Below the pieces are notes generated by a model. The model searched no databases. It worked only from the letters and a program-made list of their open reading frames with translations, and had not been told where the DNA came from. The translations under genes were made by a program, and so were the position numbers. A stretch of 64,000 nucleotides of DNA from Sphingobium quisquiliarum P25 (GTDB taxonomy: Bacteria > Pseudomonadota > Alphaproteobacteria > Sphingomonadales > Sphingomonadaceae). The stretch covers positions 40,752 to 104,751 of the forward strand of contig NZ_ATHO01000009.1 of the NCBI RefSeq assembly GCF_000445065.1, in the 5' to 3' direction. Below are positions 1-8,266 of this stretch, in pieces (the stretch's first letter is position 1; every line of letters begins with the position of its first letter).

Positions 1-225
1 CTCCACATCCTCGACACGTTCGTCGATACGCCCGCCGAAACGATCAGCAGCTTCACCCAGCTCACGGAAGTCATTTGCGGCGCTGACGATCAGGACAATG
101 GCGTGGCGCAGGAACTGGCCGATATCCTGCCCAACGGCCGCTATGTGGAAGTGCCCGGCAATCACATGAACGCTGTGACTCGCAAGGAACTGGGGCAGGC
201 GATGGTTGATTTTCTGACGGCCTGA
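1..225 (+). CDS. alpha/beta hydrolase, C-terminal fragment (5' end outside window)
   Basis: An open frame runs from base 1 to the TGA at 223-225 and gives the last 74 residues of a protein that begins before the window. The fragment has the layout of an alpha/beta-hydrolase C-terminus: a strand ending ICGADDQD, which carries the acid residue of the triad, then a strand and the motif VPGNHMNAV, where the histidine would be the catalytic base. It closes with a helix ending MVDFLTA. The nucleophile half is missing, so substrate cannot be judged. It faces the convergent amn gene with about 30 bp between. Confidence 0.7.
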   Translation, partial: LHILDTFVDTPAETISSFTQLTEVICGADDQDNGVAQELADILPNGRYVEVPGNHMNAVTRKELGQAMVDFLTA

Positions 226-256
226 TGCCCCCTGCCTTGACGGGAGGGCGCCGCAT

Positions 257-1711
257 TTACCGGAATGGCGGCTCGTTGAAGGCGCGCAGCTTGCGGCTGT
301 GGAGCTTGGGGCCTTCCTTCCGCAGCAGTTCGCATGTCATCAGCCCGACGCGAAGATGCCCGGCGATCGCCTCTTCATAGAAGCGGTTCGCCTGTCCGGG
401 CAGCTTCAATTCGCCATGGATCGGCTTGTCCGACACGCAGAGCAAGGTTCCGTAAGGCACGCGAAACCGGTATCCTTGCGCGGCGATCGTCGCCGACTCC
501 ATGTCGATGCCCACCGCGCGCGAAAGGCTGAAGCGCAGCGCTGAACTGGAGTAGCGCAACTCCCAATTGCGGTCGTCCGTGGTGACGACAGTGCCCGTGC
601 GAAGGCGGCGCTTGAAATCCTCCTCGCTGCTTCCGCCCAGCACCGCCTCCGCCGCCTTGGCGAGGGCAACCTGCACTTCCGCGATGGCGGGCACGGGGAT
701 TTCGGGCGGCAGCATGTCGTCCAGCACCTTGTCATCGCGCAGATAGGCGTGGGCCAGCACATAGTCGCCGATGCGCTGGCTGGGCCGCAGCCCGCCGCAA
801 TGCCCGATCATCAGCCATGCTTCGGGGCGGAGCACGGCCAAATGGTCGCAGATCGTCTTGGCATTGGCGGGGCCGACGCCGATATTGACCAGCGTGATGC
901 CGCTGCGATTGGGGGCGATCAGGTGATAGGCGGGCATCTGATGCCTGCGCCACGCGCTGTCGGCGATCATCTGTGCCGGGTCCGCCGTCTCACGCGTCAC
1001 ATAGACGCCGCCCGCGCCGGAAAGAGCCGTATAGCTGCTGTCGGCCCGCTGCAATTCGCGGCACGCCCAGTCCACGAACTCGTCGACATAGCGGTGATAG
1101 TTGGTGAACAGTATGTAGCGTTGCACATGCTCGGGCGGCGTGCCGGTATAATGTTTGAGGCGCGCCAGCGAAAAATCGGTGCGCAGGCCATCGAACAGGG
1201 CAAGCGGCCGCTGACCATTCGCATCGGGCATGAACAGGCCGTCAGCGATCTCGTCTCCGATCTCCGCCAGTTCGGTCGCGGGGAAATGACGCGCCAGCTC
1301 GGTCGGCGGTATGCCGTCCAGCGCCGTGACGTCGAGCCCGTCGAGAACATAGGGAAAGGGGATGGGCTGGCCGCTGACCGCCGTTTCGACATCCACCCCA
1401 TAGTCGCGGACCAGCAAGTCGATCTGTTCGGCCAGATAATCGCCGAACATCTCCGGCCGCGTGACGGTGGTCACATAAAGGCCGGGCTTCGACAGGCGGG
1501 CGAAAGACCGGCCGGGCGGCGGCGCGTCCGTCTCCGCCTTATGGATGATGCGCAGTTCGGGATAGCAAAAGCGCCTGTCCTGCCGCGCTTCGGGCGGAGG
1601 AATGCTGCCGTCGAGCGCATAGGCCTGCATCGCCTCGCGCAGATTTTCGATGGAGGCCTGGTAAAGCTGCTCAAGTTGCGCGACGGTCGCGCTGCCGATG
1701 CTTTTCGTCAT
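257..1711 (-). CDS. amn: AMP nucleosidase
   Basis: A 484-residue protein, the usual length for AMP nucleosidase, which hydrolyses AMP to adenine and ribose 5-phosphate in purine salvage and adenylate control. The N-terminal half (about residues 1-180) is the family-specific regulatory domain. The C-terminal half is a nucleoside-phosphorylase fold with the phosphate/ribose loop GHCGG at 303-307 and the substrate motif IDMESA around 402-407 (Glu405). The sequence ends with the conserved block containing SDKPIHGELKLPG. The ATG at 1709-1711 is preceded by AAGGA a few bases upstream. It lies alone, transcribed away from the peroxiredoxin gene's terminus by a 74-bp gap. Confidence 0.95.
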   Translation of the reverse strand: MTKSIGSATVAQLEQLYQASIENLREAMQAYALDGSIPPPEARQDRRFCYPELRIIHKAETDAPPPGRSFARLSKPGLYVTTVTRPEMFGDYLAEQIDLLVRDYGVDVETAVSGQPIPFPYVLDGLDVTALDGIPPTELARHFPATELAEIGDEIADGLFMPDANGQRPLALFDGLRTDFSLARLKHYTGTPPEHVQRYILFTNYHRYVDEFVDWACRELQRADSSYTALSGAGGVYVTRETADPAQMIADSAWRRHQMPAYHLIAPNRSGITLVNIGVGPANAKTICDHLAVLRPEAWLMIGHCGGLRPSQRIGDYVLAHAYLRDDKVLDDMLPPEIPVPAIAEVQVALAKAAEAVLGGSSEEDFKRRLRTGTVVTTDDRNWELRYSSSALRFSLSRAVGIDMESATIAAQGYRFRVPYGTLLCVSDKPIHGELKLPGQANRFYEEAIAGHLRVGLMTCELLRKEGPKLHSRKLRAFNEPPFR

Positions 1712-1785
1712 CGATCCTTGCTACCGCAGATGGATGACCGAAGGAAGTCAGCCGCGCCAGAACTGCCCCGGCGCGGCCATGATGA

Positions 1786-2268
1786 TCAAAGCTGGCCGAG
1801 CAGATGGTCGGCGGACGAGAGCTTGAAATCGCCCGGTTCCTCGACGTTCAGTTCGGTCACGACGCCGTCCTTGACGATCATGGAAAAGCGCTGGCCGCGC
1901 GTGCCCAGCCCGAACTTGCTGCCATCCATGGTCAGGCCGACAGCTCTGGCGAAATCGCCATTGCCATCCGCGAGCATCGTCACCTTGCCGCCAGCACCGG
2001 CGGCCTTGCCCCATGCGTCCATGACGAACACGTCATTGACGGCGGTGCAAGCAATCTCGTCAACGCCTTTCTGCTTCAATTCTTCGGCCTTCTCGACAAA
2101 GCCGGGCAGGTGCCGCGCCGAACAGGTAGGCGTGAAAGCGCCGGGCACGGAGAACAGGGCGACCGTGCGGCCAGCGAAAAATTCGTCCGAAGACAGTTGC
2201 TGCGGGCCGTCCCCGGTCATTATGGTGAAAGTGACGCTGGGAACCCGGTCCCCCTTGGCGATGGTCAT
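1786..2268 (-). CDS. peroxiredoxin, Prx5/TPx type
   Basis: The 160-residue product is a thiol peroxidase of the Prx5 (AhpE-like, redoxin) family that reduces peroxides in the cytoplasm. The peroxidatic cysteine is Cys49 in the signature PGAFTPTCS, followed by HLPGF, both diagnostic for this subgroup. A second cysteine (in EIACTAVND) may act as a resolving residue. I chose the ATG at 2266-2268, which has GAGGATAGAG just upstream. A longer frame starting at 2325 adds 19 residues unlike the family. It shares its upstream region with the divergent yqgE, about 135 bp apart. Confidence 0.92.
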   Translation of the reverse strand: MTIAKGDRVPSVTFTIMTGDGPQQLSSDEFFAGRTVALFSVPGAFTPTCSARHLPGFVEKAEELKQKGVDEIACTAVNDVFVMDAWGKAAGAGGKVTMLADGNGDFARAVGLTMDGSKFGLGTRGQRFSMIVKDGVVTELNVEEPGDFKLSSADHLLGQL

Positions 2269-2405
2269 GATCTCTATCCTCGCATGTGAGGGCCGCGAGG
2301 TTGTGGCTCGCGCGGCTCCTGTCAAGGGAAGCGGAACGTGCCGCGCCGCCTTTTCCCGGCGATGGGCGCCATTGGAAAAGATACGAAGCGGCGTATATTC
2401 GCATG

Positions 2406-2966
2406 ATGAACCAGTCTCGTTCCTATGTGGGTCAGTTTCTTCTCGCGCTTCCGGGCATGGAGGACATGCGCTTCGATCATTCGGTGGTCGCGATCTGCGT
2501 CCATGATGAAAGCGGGGCGCTGGGTATCGCCGTCAGTGACGAGATTGACGGCGTCGGCCTCCACGACCTGCTGGAAAGTTTCGACATCGATCCCGCCAAT
2601 GTACCTGACGTTCCGGTTCTGCGCGGCGGGCCGGTGGAGCCACGCCGGGGCTTTGTGCTCCACTCGCTCGACTGGCAGGAACATGACATGGTGCAGGTCG
2701 GACCTGATTGGGGCTTGTCAGGATCGCTTGAGATATTGAAGGCCATTGCCGAAGGCCGGGGACCAAGCCGCTACATCGTCGCGCTCGGCTATGCCGGTTG
2801 GGGCGCGGGACAGCTTGATCAGGAGATGACGGGCGAAAGCTGGTTTCCCGCCGAATGCACTGCGGAGCTTTTGTTCGACGTGCCGGCGGACCGCAAATGG
2901 GCGGCGGCCTATGCGGCGGCCGGAGTCGACGCCTCCCATCTGGTCAGCGGCGCGGGTTCGGCGTGA
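2406..2966 (+). CDS. yqgE: YqgE/AlgH family protein (DUF179)
   Basis: About 186 residues with family hallmarks: an N-terminal GQFLLALPGM segment, the SVVAICVHD strand, a VLRGGPVEPRRGFVLHS block, and the late segment ALGYAGWGAGQLDQEM. The family is widespread in proteobacteria. Its biochemical function is not settled; AlgH was named for an effect on alginate transcription in Pseudomonas. The frame opens upstream at 2286, but homology begins at the tandem ATG codons at 2403 and 2406, so the start is one of those two. A hairpin followed by T5 lies 150 bp downstream. Confidence 0.9.
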   Translation: MNQSRSYVGQFLLALPGMEDMRFDHSVVAICVHDESGALGIAVSDEIDGVGLHDLLESFDIDPANVPDVPVLRGGPVEPRRGFVLHSLDWQEHDMVQVGPDWGLSGSLEILKAIAEGRGPSRYIVALGYAGWGAGQLDQEMTGESWFPAECTAELLFDVPADRKWAAAYAAAGVDASHLVSGAGSA

Positions 2967-3114
2967 AAAATCAGCCTGCCGCTGCCAGTTGATGTTCGAT
3001 CCGACAACGAAACGACAGCCGTGCGCAACGCTTGTTGCTGTATCGTAACTGAACCGATAGCGGTAAAAGCCCGCTAACCCACTTCATTGACATAGCCGCA
3101 AGCGGCGGCGCGCA

Positions 3115-3144
3115 CCCTCTCCGTCACAATGGGAGGGGGTTTTT
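3115..3144 (+). terminator. intrinsic-terminator-like hairpin overlapping a Shine-Dalgarno
   Basis: Bases 3115-3122 (CCCTCTCC) pair with 3132-3139 (GGAGGGGG) as eight pairs including one G-T wobble, around a 9-nt loop, and are followed by T5 at 3140-3144. The 3' arm is also the only good ribosome binding site for the ATG at 3149. It could end transcripts from yqgE or act as a leader attenuator for the next gene. Confidence 0.5.
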
Positions 3145-3148
3145 GTCG

Positions 3149-3700
3149 ATGAAGAAAATTCTGACGGCGGTGATTGCCGCGGTGATGCCGCTTGCGCCTG
3201 CCACGGCGGCAACATGCTGGAAAACGACTGCGGTCGAGGCGGCTCAGATCCGCGATTTCGAAATGATGCTGATGGTGTCGGCGTTGCGGTGCCGCGCGAC
3301 CGGAAACAACTTCCTTGCATCCTACAATGAATTCATCCGGGACAAGCGTGATGCGCTGACGCAGGTGAATGACGAACTGCGGGAGCATTTCCGGTCGGTT
3401 GCCGGGCCGGTGGGTGCGTTGGGAGCCTATGACAACTATGTCACCGCGCTCGCCAACGTCTATGGCGCAGGGGCGGACGGGCTTGCCTGTCGCGATCTCC
3501 AGTCGATCACCGATGCCGCCAACGCGCTGCCTGCGACGCGCGCGGCGTTGCTGGAACTGTCGGACGCGGCGGGGATCACGCCGCATCTGTCCGGGCCGCG
3601 CTGCGACGTGGTCATGGCTGTAGCCAAGGGCGATCAGCGGGACGGTGAACAGGCGCGGCAGGCCCCCGTCACGGTCGCGGCGCGTGGCCCTGCCAACTAA
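3149..3700 (+). CDS. small secreted protein of unknown function
   Basis: The frame encodes 183 residues. It opens with a signal peptide (MKK, hydrophobic core LTAVIAAVMPLAPA, cleavage near ATAA-TC). The mature part is mainly helical by composition and carries four cysteines (near the new N-terminus, in LRCRATG, in LACRDL and in PRCDVV), which suggests two periplasmic disulfides. I do not recognise a named family, though similar proteins seem typical of sphingomonads. A TTG two codons upstream is possible, but the ATG at 3149 sits 9 bases after GGAGGGGG, which fits translation better. It precedes ahcY on the same strand with a 124-bp gap. Confidence 0.75.
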   Translation: MKKILTAVIAAVMPLAPATAATCWKTTAVEAAQIRDFEMMLMVSALRCRATGNNFLASYNEFIRDKRDALTQVNDELREHFRSVAGPVGALGAYDNYVTALANVYGAGADGLACRDLQSITDAANALPATRAALLELSDAAGITPHLSGPRCDVVMAVAKGDQRDGEQARQAPVTVAARGPAN

Positions 3701-3736
3701 CACATAAAGAAAACTTTATATCGAAGTTGCCTTCAT

Positions 3737-3771
3737 CGGCGGCGGTTGGTAAAGCGCAGCCATCGCCGCCG
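3737..3771 (+). promoter_or_regulatory. stem-loop in the ahcY leader
   Basis: CGGCGGCG (3737-3744) is perfectly complementary to CGCCGCCG (3764-3771). The 19-nt loop can form a further short GGT/GCC helix. It lies 53 bp before the ahcY GTG start and could be part of an untranslated regulatory leader. I could not match it to the SAH or SAM riboswitch consensus sequences I know, so its function is unassigned. A smaller AT-rich hairpin (3704-3709 with 3714-3719) lies just upstream. Confidence 0.35.
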
Positions 3772-3824
3772 TTCGGCTTTTCCTGAGCGGCTCCGGCACA
3801 TTCTAAACCGATGGAGACACGCTC

Positions 3825-5234
3825 GTGGCCACCGCACCCGCCACCCAGGCGCAGGACTATGTGATCGCCGATATCAACCTTGCCGCGTTCGGCCGCAAGG
3901 AAATTGAGATCGCCGAAACCGAAATGCCCGGCCTCATGGCGCTGCGCGACGAGTTCGGCGCTGCCAAGCCGCTCAAGGGCGCGCGCATTACCGGATCGCT
4001 GCACATGACGATCCAGACCGCCGTGCTGATCGAAACGCTGGCCGAACTGGGCGCTGAAATCCGCTGGGCCTCGTGCAACATCTTCTCGACCCAGGACCAT
4101 GCCGCCGCCGCAATCGCCGCGCGCGGCATTCCCGTCTTCGCCGTGAAGGGCGAGACGCTGGAGGAATATTGGGACTATGTCATCCGCATCTTCGACTGGG
4201 GTGACACCACCTGCAACATGATCCTGGACGATGGCGGCGACGCCACCATGTTCGCCCTGTGGGGCGCGCGTGTCGAGGCGGGGGAGGAACTCTTCACCCC
4301 CGGTAACGAGGAAGAGGAAATCTTCGTCGCTACGCTCAAGCGCTTCCTCGCCGAGCGTCCGGGCTACCTCACCAAGACGGTCGCCGCGATCAAGGGCGTG
4401 TCGGAAGAAACCACCACCGGCGTCCATCGCCTTTATGAGCTGGCGAAGAAGGGCAAGCTGCCTTTCCCGGCGATCAACGTGAACGACAGCGTCACCAAGT
4501 CGAAGTTCGACAATCTCTATGGCTGCAAGGAATCGCTGGTCGACGCCATCCGCCGCGCCACCGACGTGATGCTGGCGGGCAAGGTCGCCTGCGTTGCTGG
4601 CTTCGGCGATGTCGGCAAGGGATCGGCGGCCTCGCTGCGCAACGGCGGCGCGCGCGTGCTGGTCACTGAAATCGACCCGATCTGCGCCTTGCAGGCGGCG
4701 ATGGAAGGCTATGAAGTCGTGACGATGGAGGAAGCGGCGACCCGTGCTGACATCTTCGTCACCGCGACGGGCAACGAAGACGTCATCACCGTCGAGCATA
4801 TGCGCGCGATGAAGAATATGGCGATCGTCTGCAACATCGGCCACTTCGACAGCGAGATCCAGATCGCTGGCCTCAACAATATGAAGTGGACCGAAATCAA
4901 GCCGCAGGTCGATGAAGTCGAATTCGCCGATGGCAAGAAGATCATCGTTCTGGCCAAGGGCCGCCTGGTGAACCTGGGCTGCGCCACTGGCCACCCCAGC
5001 TTCGTCATGTCCTCCAGCTTCACCAACCAGGTGCTGGCGCAGATCGAACTGTGGACCAAGTCGGACGAATATAAGAACGACGTCTATGTCCTGCCTAAGC
5101 ATCTGGACGAGAAGGTCGCGGCTCTCCACCTGGAAAAGCTGGGCGTGAAGCTGTCCAAGCTGACGCCGAAGCAGGCGGCCTATATCGGCGTAACGCCGGA
5201 AGGTCCGTTCAAGCCGGATCACTACCGCTACTAA
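3825..5234 (+). CDS. ahcY: adenosylhomocysteinase (S-adenosylhomocysteine hydrolase)
   Basis: A 469-residue cytoplasmic enzyme that cleaves S-adenosylhomocysteine to adenosine and homocysteine, keeping methyltransferases free of product inhibition. The family blocks are clear: [15 protein letters not shown], the [14 protein letters not shown] segment, and the NAD-binding Rossmann motif [12 protein letters not shown] at about 262-273. The C-terminus ends KPDHYRY, the invariant tail that reaches the neighbouring subunit's NAD. The start is GTG with GGAG eight bases upstream; a nearby ATG at 3811 is out of frame. The gene has its own strong terminator, so it is probably a single-gene unit. Confidence 0.98.
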   Translation: MATAPATQAQDYVIADINLAAFGRKEIEIAETEMPGLMALRDEFGAAKPLKGARITGSLHMTIQTAVLIETLAELGAEIRWASCNIFSTQDHAAAAIAARGIPVFAVKGETLEEYWDYVIRIFDWGDTTCNMILDDGGDATMFALWGARVEAGEELFTPGNEEEEIFVATLKRFLAERPGYLTKTVAAIKGVSEETTTGVHRLYELAKKGKLPFPAINVNDSVTKSKFDNLYGCKESLVDAIRRATDVMLAGKVACVAGFGDVGKGSAASLRNGGARVLVTEIDPICALQAAMEGYEVVTMEEAATRADIFVTATGNEDVITVEHMRAMKNMAIVCNIGHFDSEIQIAGLNNMKWTEIKPQVDEVEFADGKKIIVLAKGRLVNLGCATGHPSFVMSSSFTNQVLAQIELWTKSDEYKNDVYVLPKHLDEKVAALHLEKLGVKLSKLTPKQAAYIGVTPEGPFKPDHYRY

Positions 5235-5245
5235 GCGCATTGATG

Positions 5246-5270
5246 GGGGAGGCGAAAGTCTCCCCTTTTT
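5246..5270 (+). terminator. intrinsic terminator of ahcY
   Basis: GGGGAGGC (5246-5253) pairs with GTCTCCCC (5258-5265) across a GAAA tetraloop, eight pairs with one wobble, followed by T5. It begins 12 bases after the ahcY stop codon. The rest of the gap to 5466 shows no gene. Confidence 0.9.
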
Positions 5271-5466
5271 GCATCTGGGGCCAAGCGCGGCTTCTTCCTC
5301 CTTCGTCATGCCGAAGCAAGTGAGGCGTGACGCTGGCAGACAAGCCCTTGCGCTCATCACCGATATTTCTTCCATCTGCCCGCTTCACGCTGCTGCCGAC
5401 TTCGGTTAGTCCCCTGATAATCATGCAAGGGGGCGGGCAGTTCGTGATGAGGGGTGAGCAGGCGCG

Positions 5467-7815
5467 ATGACGTCATTGACCCCCTTTGCGGCGGTTATAT
5501 TCGGGATTGTCCTGGCCGGCTGGCTCGCCGCCGCCATTTGGGCGCTCTCCACTGGCCAGCGCATGCGGCGCGAAGGGATGCAGGCGCAGGGCAGGCTTGA
5601 CCGGCTCACCAGCCTGCTTGCCTCCGCCCCCGCCGCTCCCGTCATCATCCATCCTGACGGCCGTCTGGAAGCGGCGGACCGCCTCGCCAAATGGCTGGGG
5701 AAGGACCGTGTGCCTTCCTTCGTCTCCGAACTGACGGCGCCTGATGGCGGGCTGGAGCAAGCCGACGCCGCCGCCCTGGCGCAGGAGATCGCCGCCACGC
5801 AGCGCGCCGGGCGCAGCTTCGCGCTGCCGGTCCGGGGAGAGGGATCGTCCCGCCTGCTGCTGGTGCGCGGCGCGCCCGCGGGGCCGGTGCTGGCGGAAAG
5901 CGGCGGGGTGGTCCTGTGGATCTTCGACGCGACCGACAGCCAGTCCGAAATCCAGTCGCTCAAGGCGCGGGTCGAACAGTTGCGCGACGCTCTTGAAGCG
6001 CTGGCGGGACTGGTGGAGGCAGCGCCCTTCCCGATGTGGCACCGCACCCCCGACATGCGCCTCAGCCTTGTGAACGCGGCCTATGTGCGGGCGGTGGACG
6101 GAGAGAGCGCGGGTGAGGTGATCGCCAGCGGGGCCGAACTTGTCGAAACCATTGGAGGACTGACGCCGCAGGCCGCTGCGGAACAGGCGTTGAGCGAAAG
6201 CCGTCCGGTCGAGCGCATCGTCCCGGCGACCATAGACGGCGAGCGGCGGACCATGCGCGTGGTGGACGTGCCGCTGGGGGACGCTGGAGTTGCCGGCTTT
6301 GCCATGGACCAGAATGAGCTGGAACAGGCGCGGGTCGAGCATCGCAGGCTGGAAGCGGCGCAGCGCGACCTGCTCGACCGCTTGTCGGCGGGCGTGGCGC
6401 GGTTCGGCCCGGATCGCACGCTGCGTTTCTGGAACCAGCCCTTTATGAGCCTGTTCGGGCTGGATCAGGACCATCTGGCCGACCAGCCCGTGTTCGAACG
6501 CGTGCTCGACCGCATGCGGGAAACCCGCCGCCTGCCGGAACATCGCGACTTCCCCGCATGGCGGGCGGAGCGGCGGGGCTGGTTCCTTTCGCCCGATCCG
6601 CTGGAGGAAAACTGGCTGCTGGCCGACGGCACGCATCTGCGCGTCTATGCCCAGCCGCTGCCCGATGGCGGCCTGCTGCTGATCTTCGAAGACCGGACGG
6701 AGCAGGTCCAGCTATCGAGTGCCCGCGACACGCTGCTGCGGGTGCGCACGGCGACCTTCGACAATCTGTTCGAATCGATCGGCGTCTTTTCCTCCGATGG
6801 CCGCCTATCCCTGTGGAACAGCCGCTTCCGCACCATCTGGGACATTTCGGAAGATGTGCTGGCGAAGCACCCCCGCATCGATGAACTGATGCGCGCGGTC
6901 CAGTCCCGCCTGGCCAAGCCGCAACAGGCCAACCTCGTCCGCGAACTGGTGCGCGCCGCGACCGTGGAGCGTAAGCAGCGCGTCGGCCATGTCGGTTTTG
7001 CCGATGGGCGCATCTTCGAATTCGCCGCCATCCCGCTGCCGGACGGCAACGCGCTTTTCACCATGCTGGACGTGACCGACAGCCGCCGGGTCGAACAGGT
7101 GCTGCGCGACCGCAACGAAGCGCTGGAGCATGCCGACCGGGTCAAGACCGCCTTCGTCACCAATATGAGCTATGAATTGCGCACGCCGCTCACCACCATC
7201 GCCGGTTTCGCCGAGATGATGAGCGCGGGCTATGCCGGTGAGTTGGGCGATTCCGCCAAGGAATATGTCGACGGCATCTTGCAGAGCACGAACCGGCTGG
7301 CGATGCTGATCGAAAATGTGCTGGACCTGACGCAGGGCGAGGCGGGGACGCTGCCCATCGACCGCAGTCCCGTCGACCTCGCGGAACTGGCACGCGAAAG
7401 CCTGGCGCGGGTCAAGGGCGACGCCTTGGCCAAGGGGATCGACCTTGCTTTGTCACTGCAAGGCTCGCTGGGGACGGTGCAGGGTGACCGGCGCAGGATC
7501 GGCCAGGCGCTCGATCATCTGCTGGAAAATGCCGTCTGCTATAGCGGCCGGGGCGCGCGTGTGCTGCTGCATGGGGATGGCACTGCCGACAGCGCCCGGC
7601 TGGTCGTGTCCGACAATGGGCCGGGCATCAGCCTTCAGCGGCAGGCGACGATATTCGACGCCGCCGCGCGCGCTGAACAGGCGCGCAGTGGGGAAAAGGC
7701 GGGCATCGGCCTGCCGCTCGCCAAGCAATTTGCCGAGGCGCATGGCGGCAGCCTGCAACTTGTGTCGGAACCGGGGCAGGGCACCATGGCCGTGATCGAT
7801 CTGCCCCGTGGCTGA
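5467..7815 (+). CDS. divL: DivL-like PAS-domain histidine kinase homologue with Tyr in the His-box
   Basis: The 782-residue protein has one N-terminal membrane helix (about 8-26), a long cytoplasmic region that I read as several PAS domains (about 130-530), then a dimerization helix and an ATPase domain. The H-box reads NMSYELRTPLTT, so Tyr569 replaces the phosphoacceptor histidine. The ATP-binding parts remain: an N-box (LLENAVCYS), G1 (DNGPGIS) and G2 (GIGLPLAKQF). Caulobacter DivL has the same architecture, similar length and the same His-to-Tyr change; it regulates CckA in the CtrA cell-cycle pathway. By inference this protein has that role. Its end overlaps tsaE by 8 bp. Confidence 0.85.
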   Translation: MTSLTPFAAVIFGIVLAGWLAAAIWALSTGQRMRREGMQAQGRLDRLTSLLASAPAAPVIIHPDGRLEAADRLAKWLGKDRVPSFVSELTAPDGGLEQADAAALAQEIAATQRAGRSFALPVRGEGSSRLLLVRGAPAGPVLAESGGVVLWIFDATDSQSEIQSLKARVEQLRDALEALAGLVEAAPFPMWHRTPDMRLSLVNAAYVRAVDGESAGEVIASGAELVETIGGLTPQAAAEQALSESRPVERIVPATIDGERRTMRVVDVPLGDAGVAGFAMDQNELEQARVEHRRLEAAQRDLLDRLSAGVARFGPDRTLRFWNQPFMSLFGLDQDHLADQPVFERVLDRMRETRRLPEHRDFPAWRAERRGWFLSPDPLEENWLLADGTHLRVYAQPLPDGGLLLIFEDRTEQVQLSSARDTLLRVRTATFDNLFESIGVFSSDGRLSLWNSRFRTIWDISEDVLAKHPRIDELMRAVQSRLAKPQQANLVRELVRAATVERKQRVGHVGFADGRIFEFAAIPLPDGNALFTMLDVTDSRRVEQVLRDRNEALEHADRVKTAFVTNMSYELRTPLTTIAGFAEMMSAGYAGELGDSAKEYVDGILQSTNRLAMLIENVLDLTQGEAGTLPIDRSPVDLAELARESLARVKGDALAKGIDLALSLQGSLGTVQGDRRRIGQALDHLLENAVCYSGRGARVLLHGDGTADSARLVVSDNGPGISLQRQATIFDAAARAEQARSGEKAGIGLPLAKQFAEAHGGSLQLVSEPGQGTMAVIDLPRG

Positions 7816-8266
7816 CGCGGCGATCCTGCTGGCGGATGAAGCCGAAATGCTCGCGTTGGGCAGCCGCCTCGCCGCCGTTGCCGGAATCGGCGACGTCATT
7901 GCACTGGAGGGTGGGCTGGGCGCGGGCAAGACGACGCTCGCGCGCGGCATATTGGAAGGGCTGGGCCTGGAGGGGGAAGCGCCGAGCCCCAGCTTCGCGA
8001 TCGTCCAGCCCTATGACGTGCCAGAGGTGCGCTTGCCCGTCGCGCATGTCGACCTCTACCGCCTCGACACGCCGGGAGAGGTGGAGGAACTGGCTCTGGA
8101 CGACTACCGGATGGACAGCCTGCTGATCGTCGAATGGCCGGATAGGCTTGGCGAAGATGCCTGGCCCGATGCGTTGCGGCTCCACATCGGCATCGAACCC
8201 GATGGCGCTAGGCGCTTGACAGCGTGCGTGCCGGACGCTTGGACGGAGCGATGGTCGCAGATATGA
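7808..8266 (+). CDS. tsaE: tRNA threonylcarbamoyladenosine biosynthesis ATPase TsaE
   Basis: The 152-residue P-loop protein is the ATPase partner of TsaB-TsaD in making t6A37 on ANN-decoding tRNAs. The Walker A is GGLGAGKTT at 35-43. The family motifs PSPSFAIVQPY and HVDLYRLD follow, with the conserved EWPDR near 130. The GTG start lies inside the end of divL, and the stop overlaps the start of amgK, so translation is probably coupled. Alphaproteobacteria commonly carry tsaE in this position, before the aminoglycoside-phosphotransferase-like kinase. Confidence 0.95.
   Translation: MADAAILLADEAEMLALGSRLAAVAGIGDVIALEGGLGAGKTTLARGILEGLGLEGEAPSPSFAIVQPYDVPEVRLPVAHVDLYRLDTPGEVEELALDDYRMDSLLIVEWPDRLGEDAWPDALRLHIGIEPDGARRLTACVPDAWTERWSQI

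Noticed and set aside
749..2506. A 585-residue plus-strand frame across amn and the peroxiredoxin gene
   Set aside because: It is antisense to two well-supported genes and its composition is typical of a shadow frame in GC-rich DNA.
3669..5375. A 568-residue minus-strand frame opposite ahcY
   Set aside because: It mirrors ahcY, has no recognisable domain, and would require the strong ahcY terminator to be coding.
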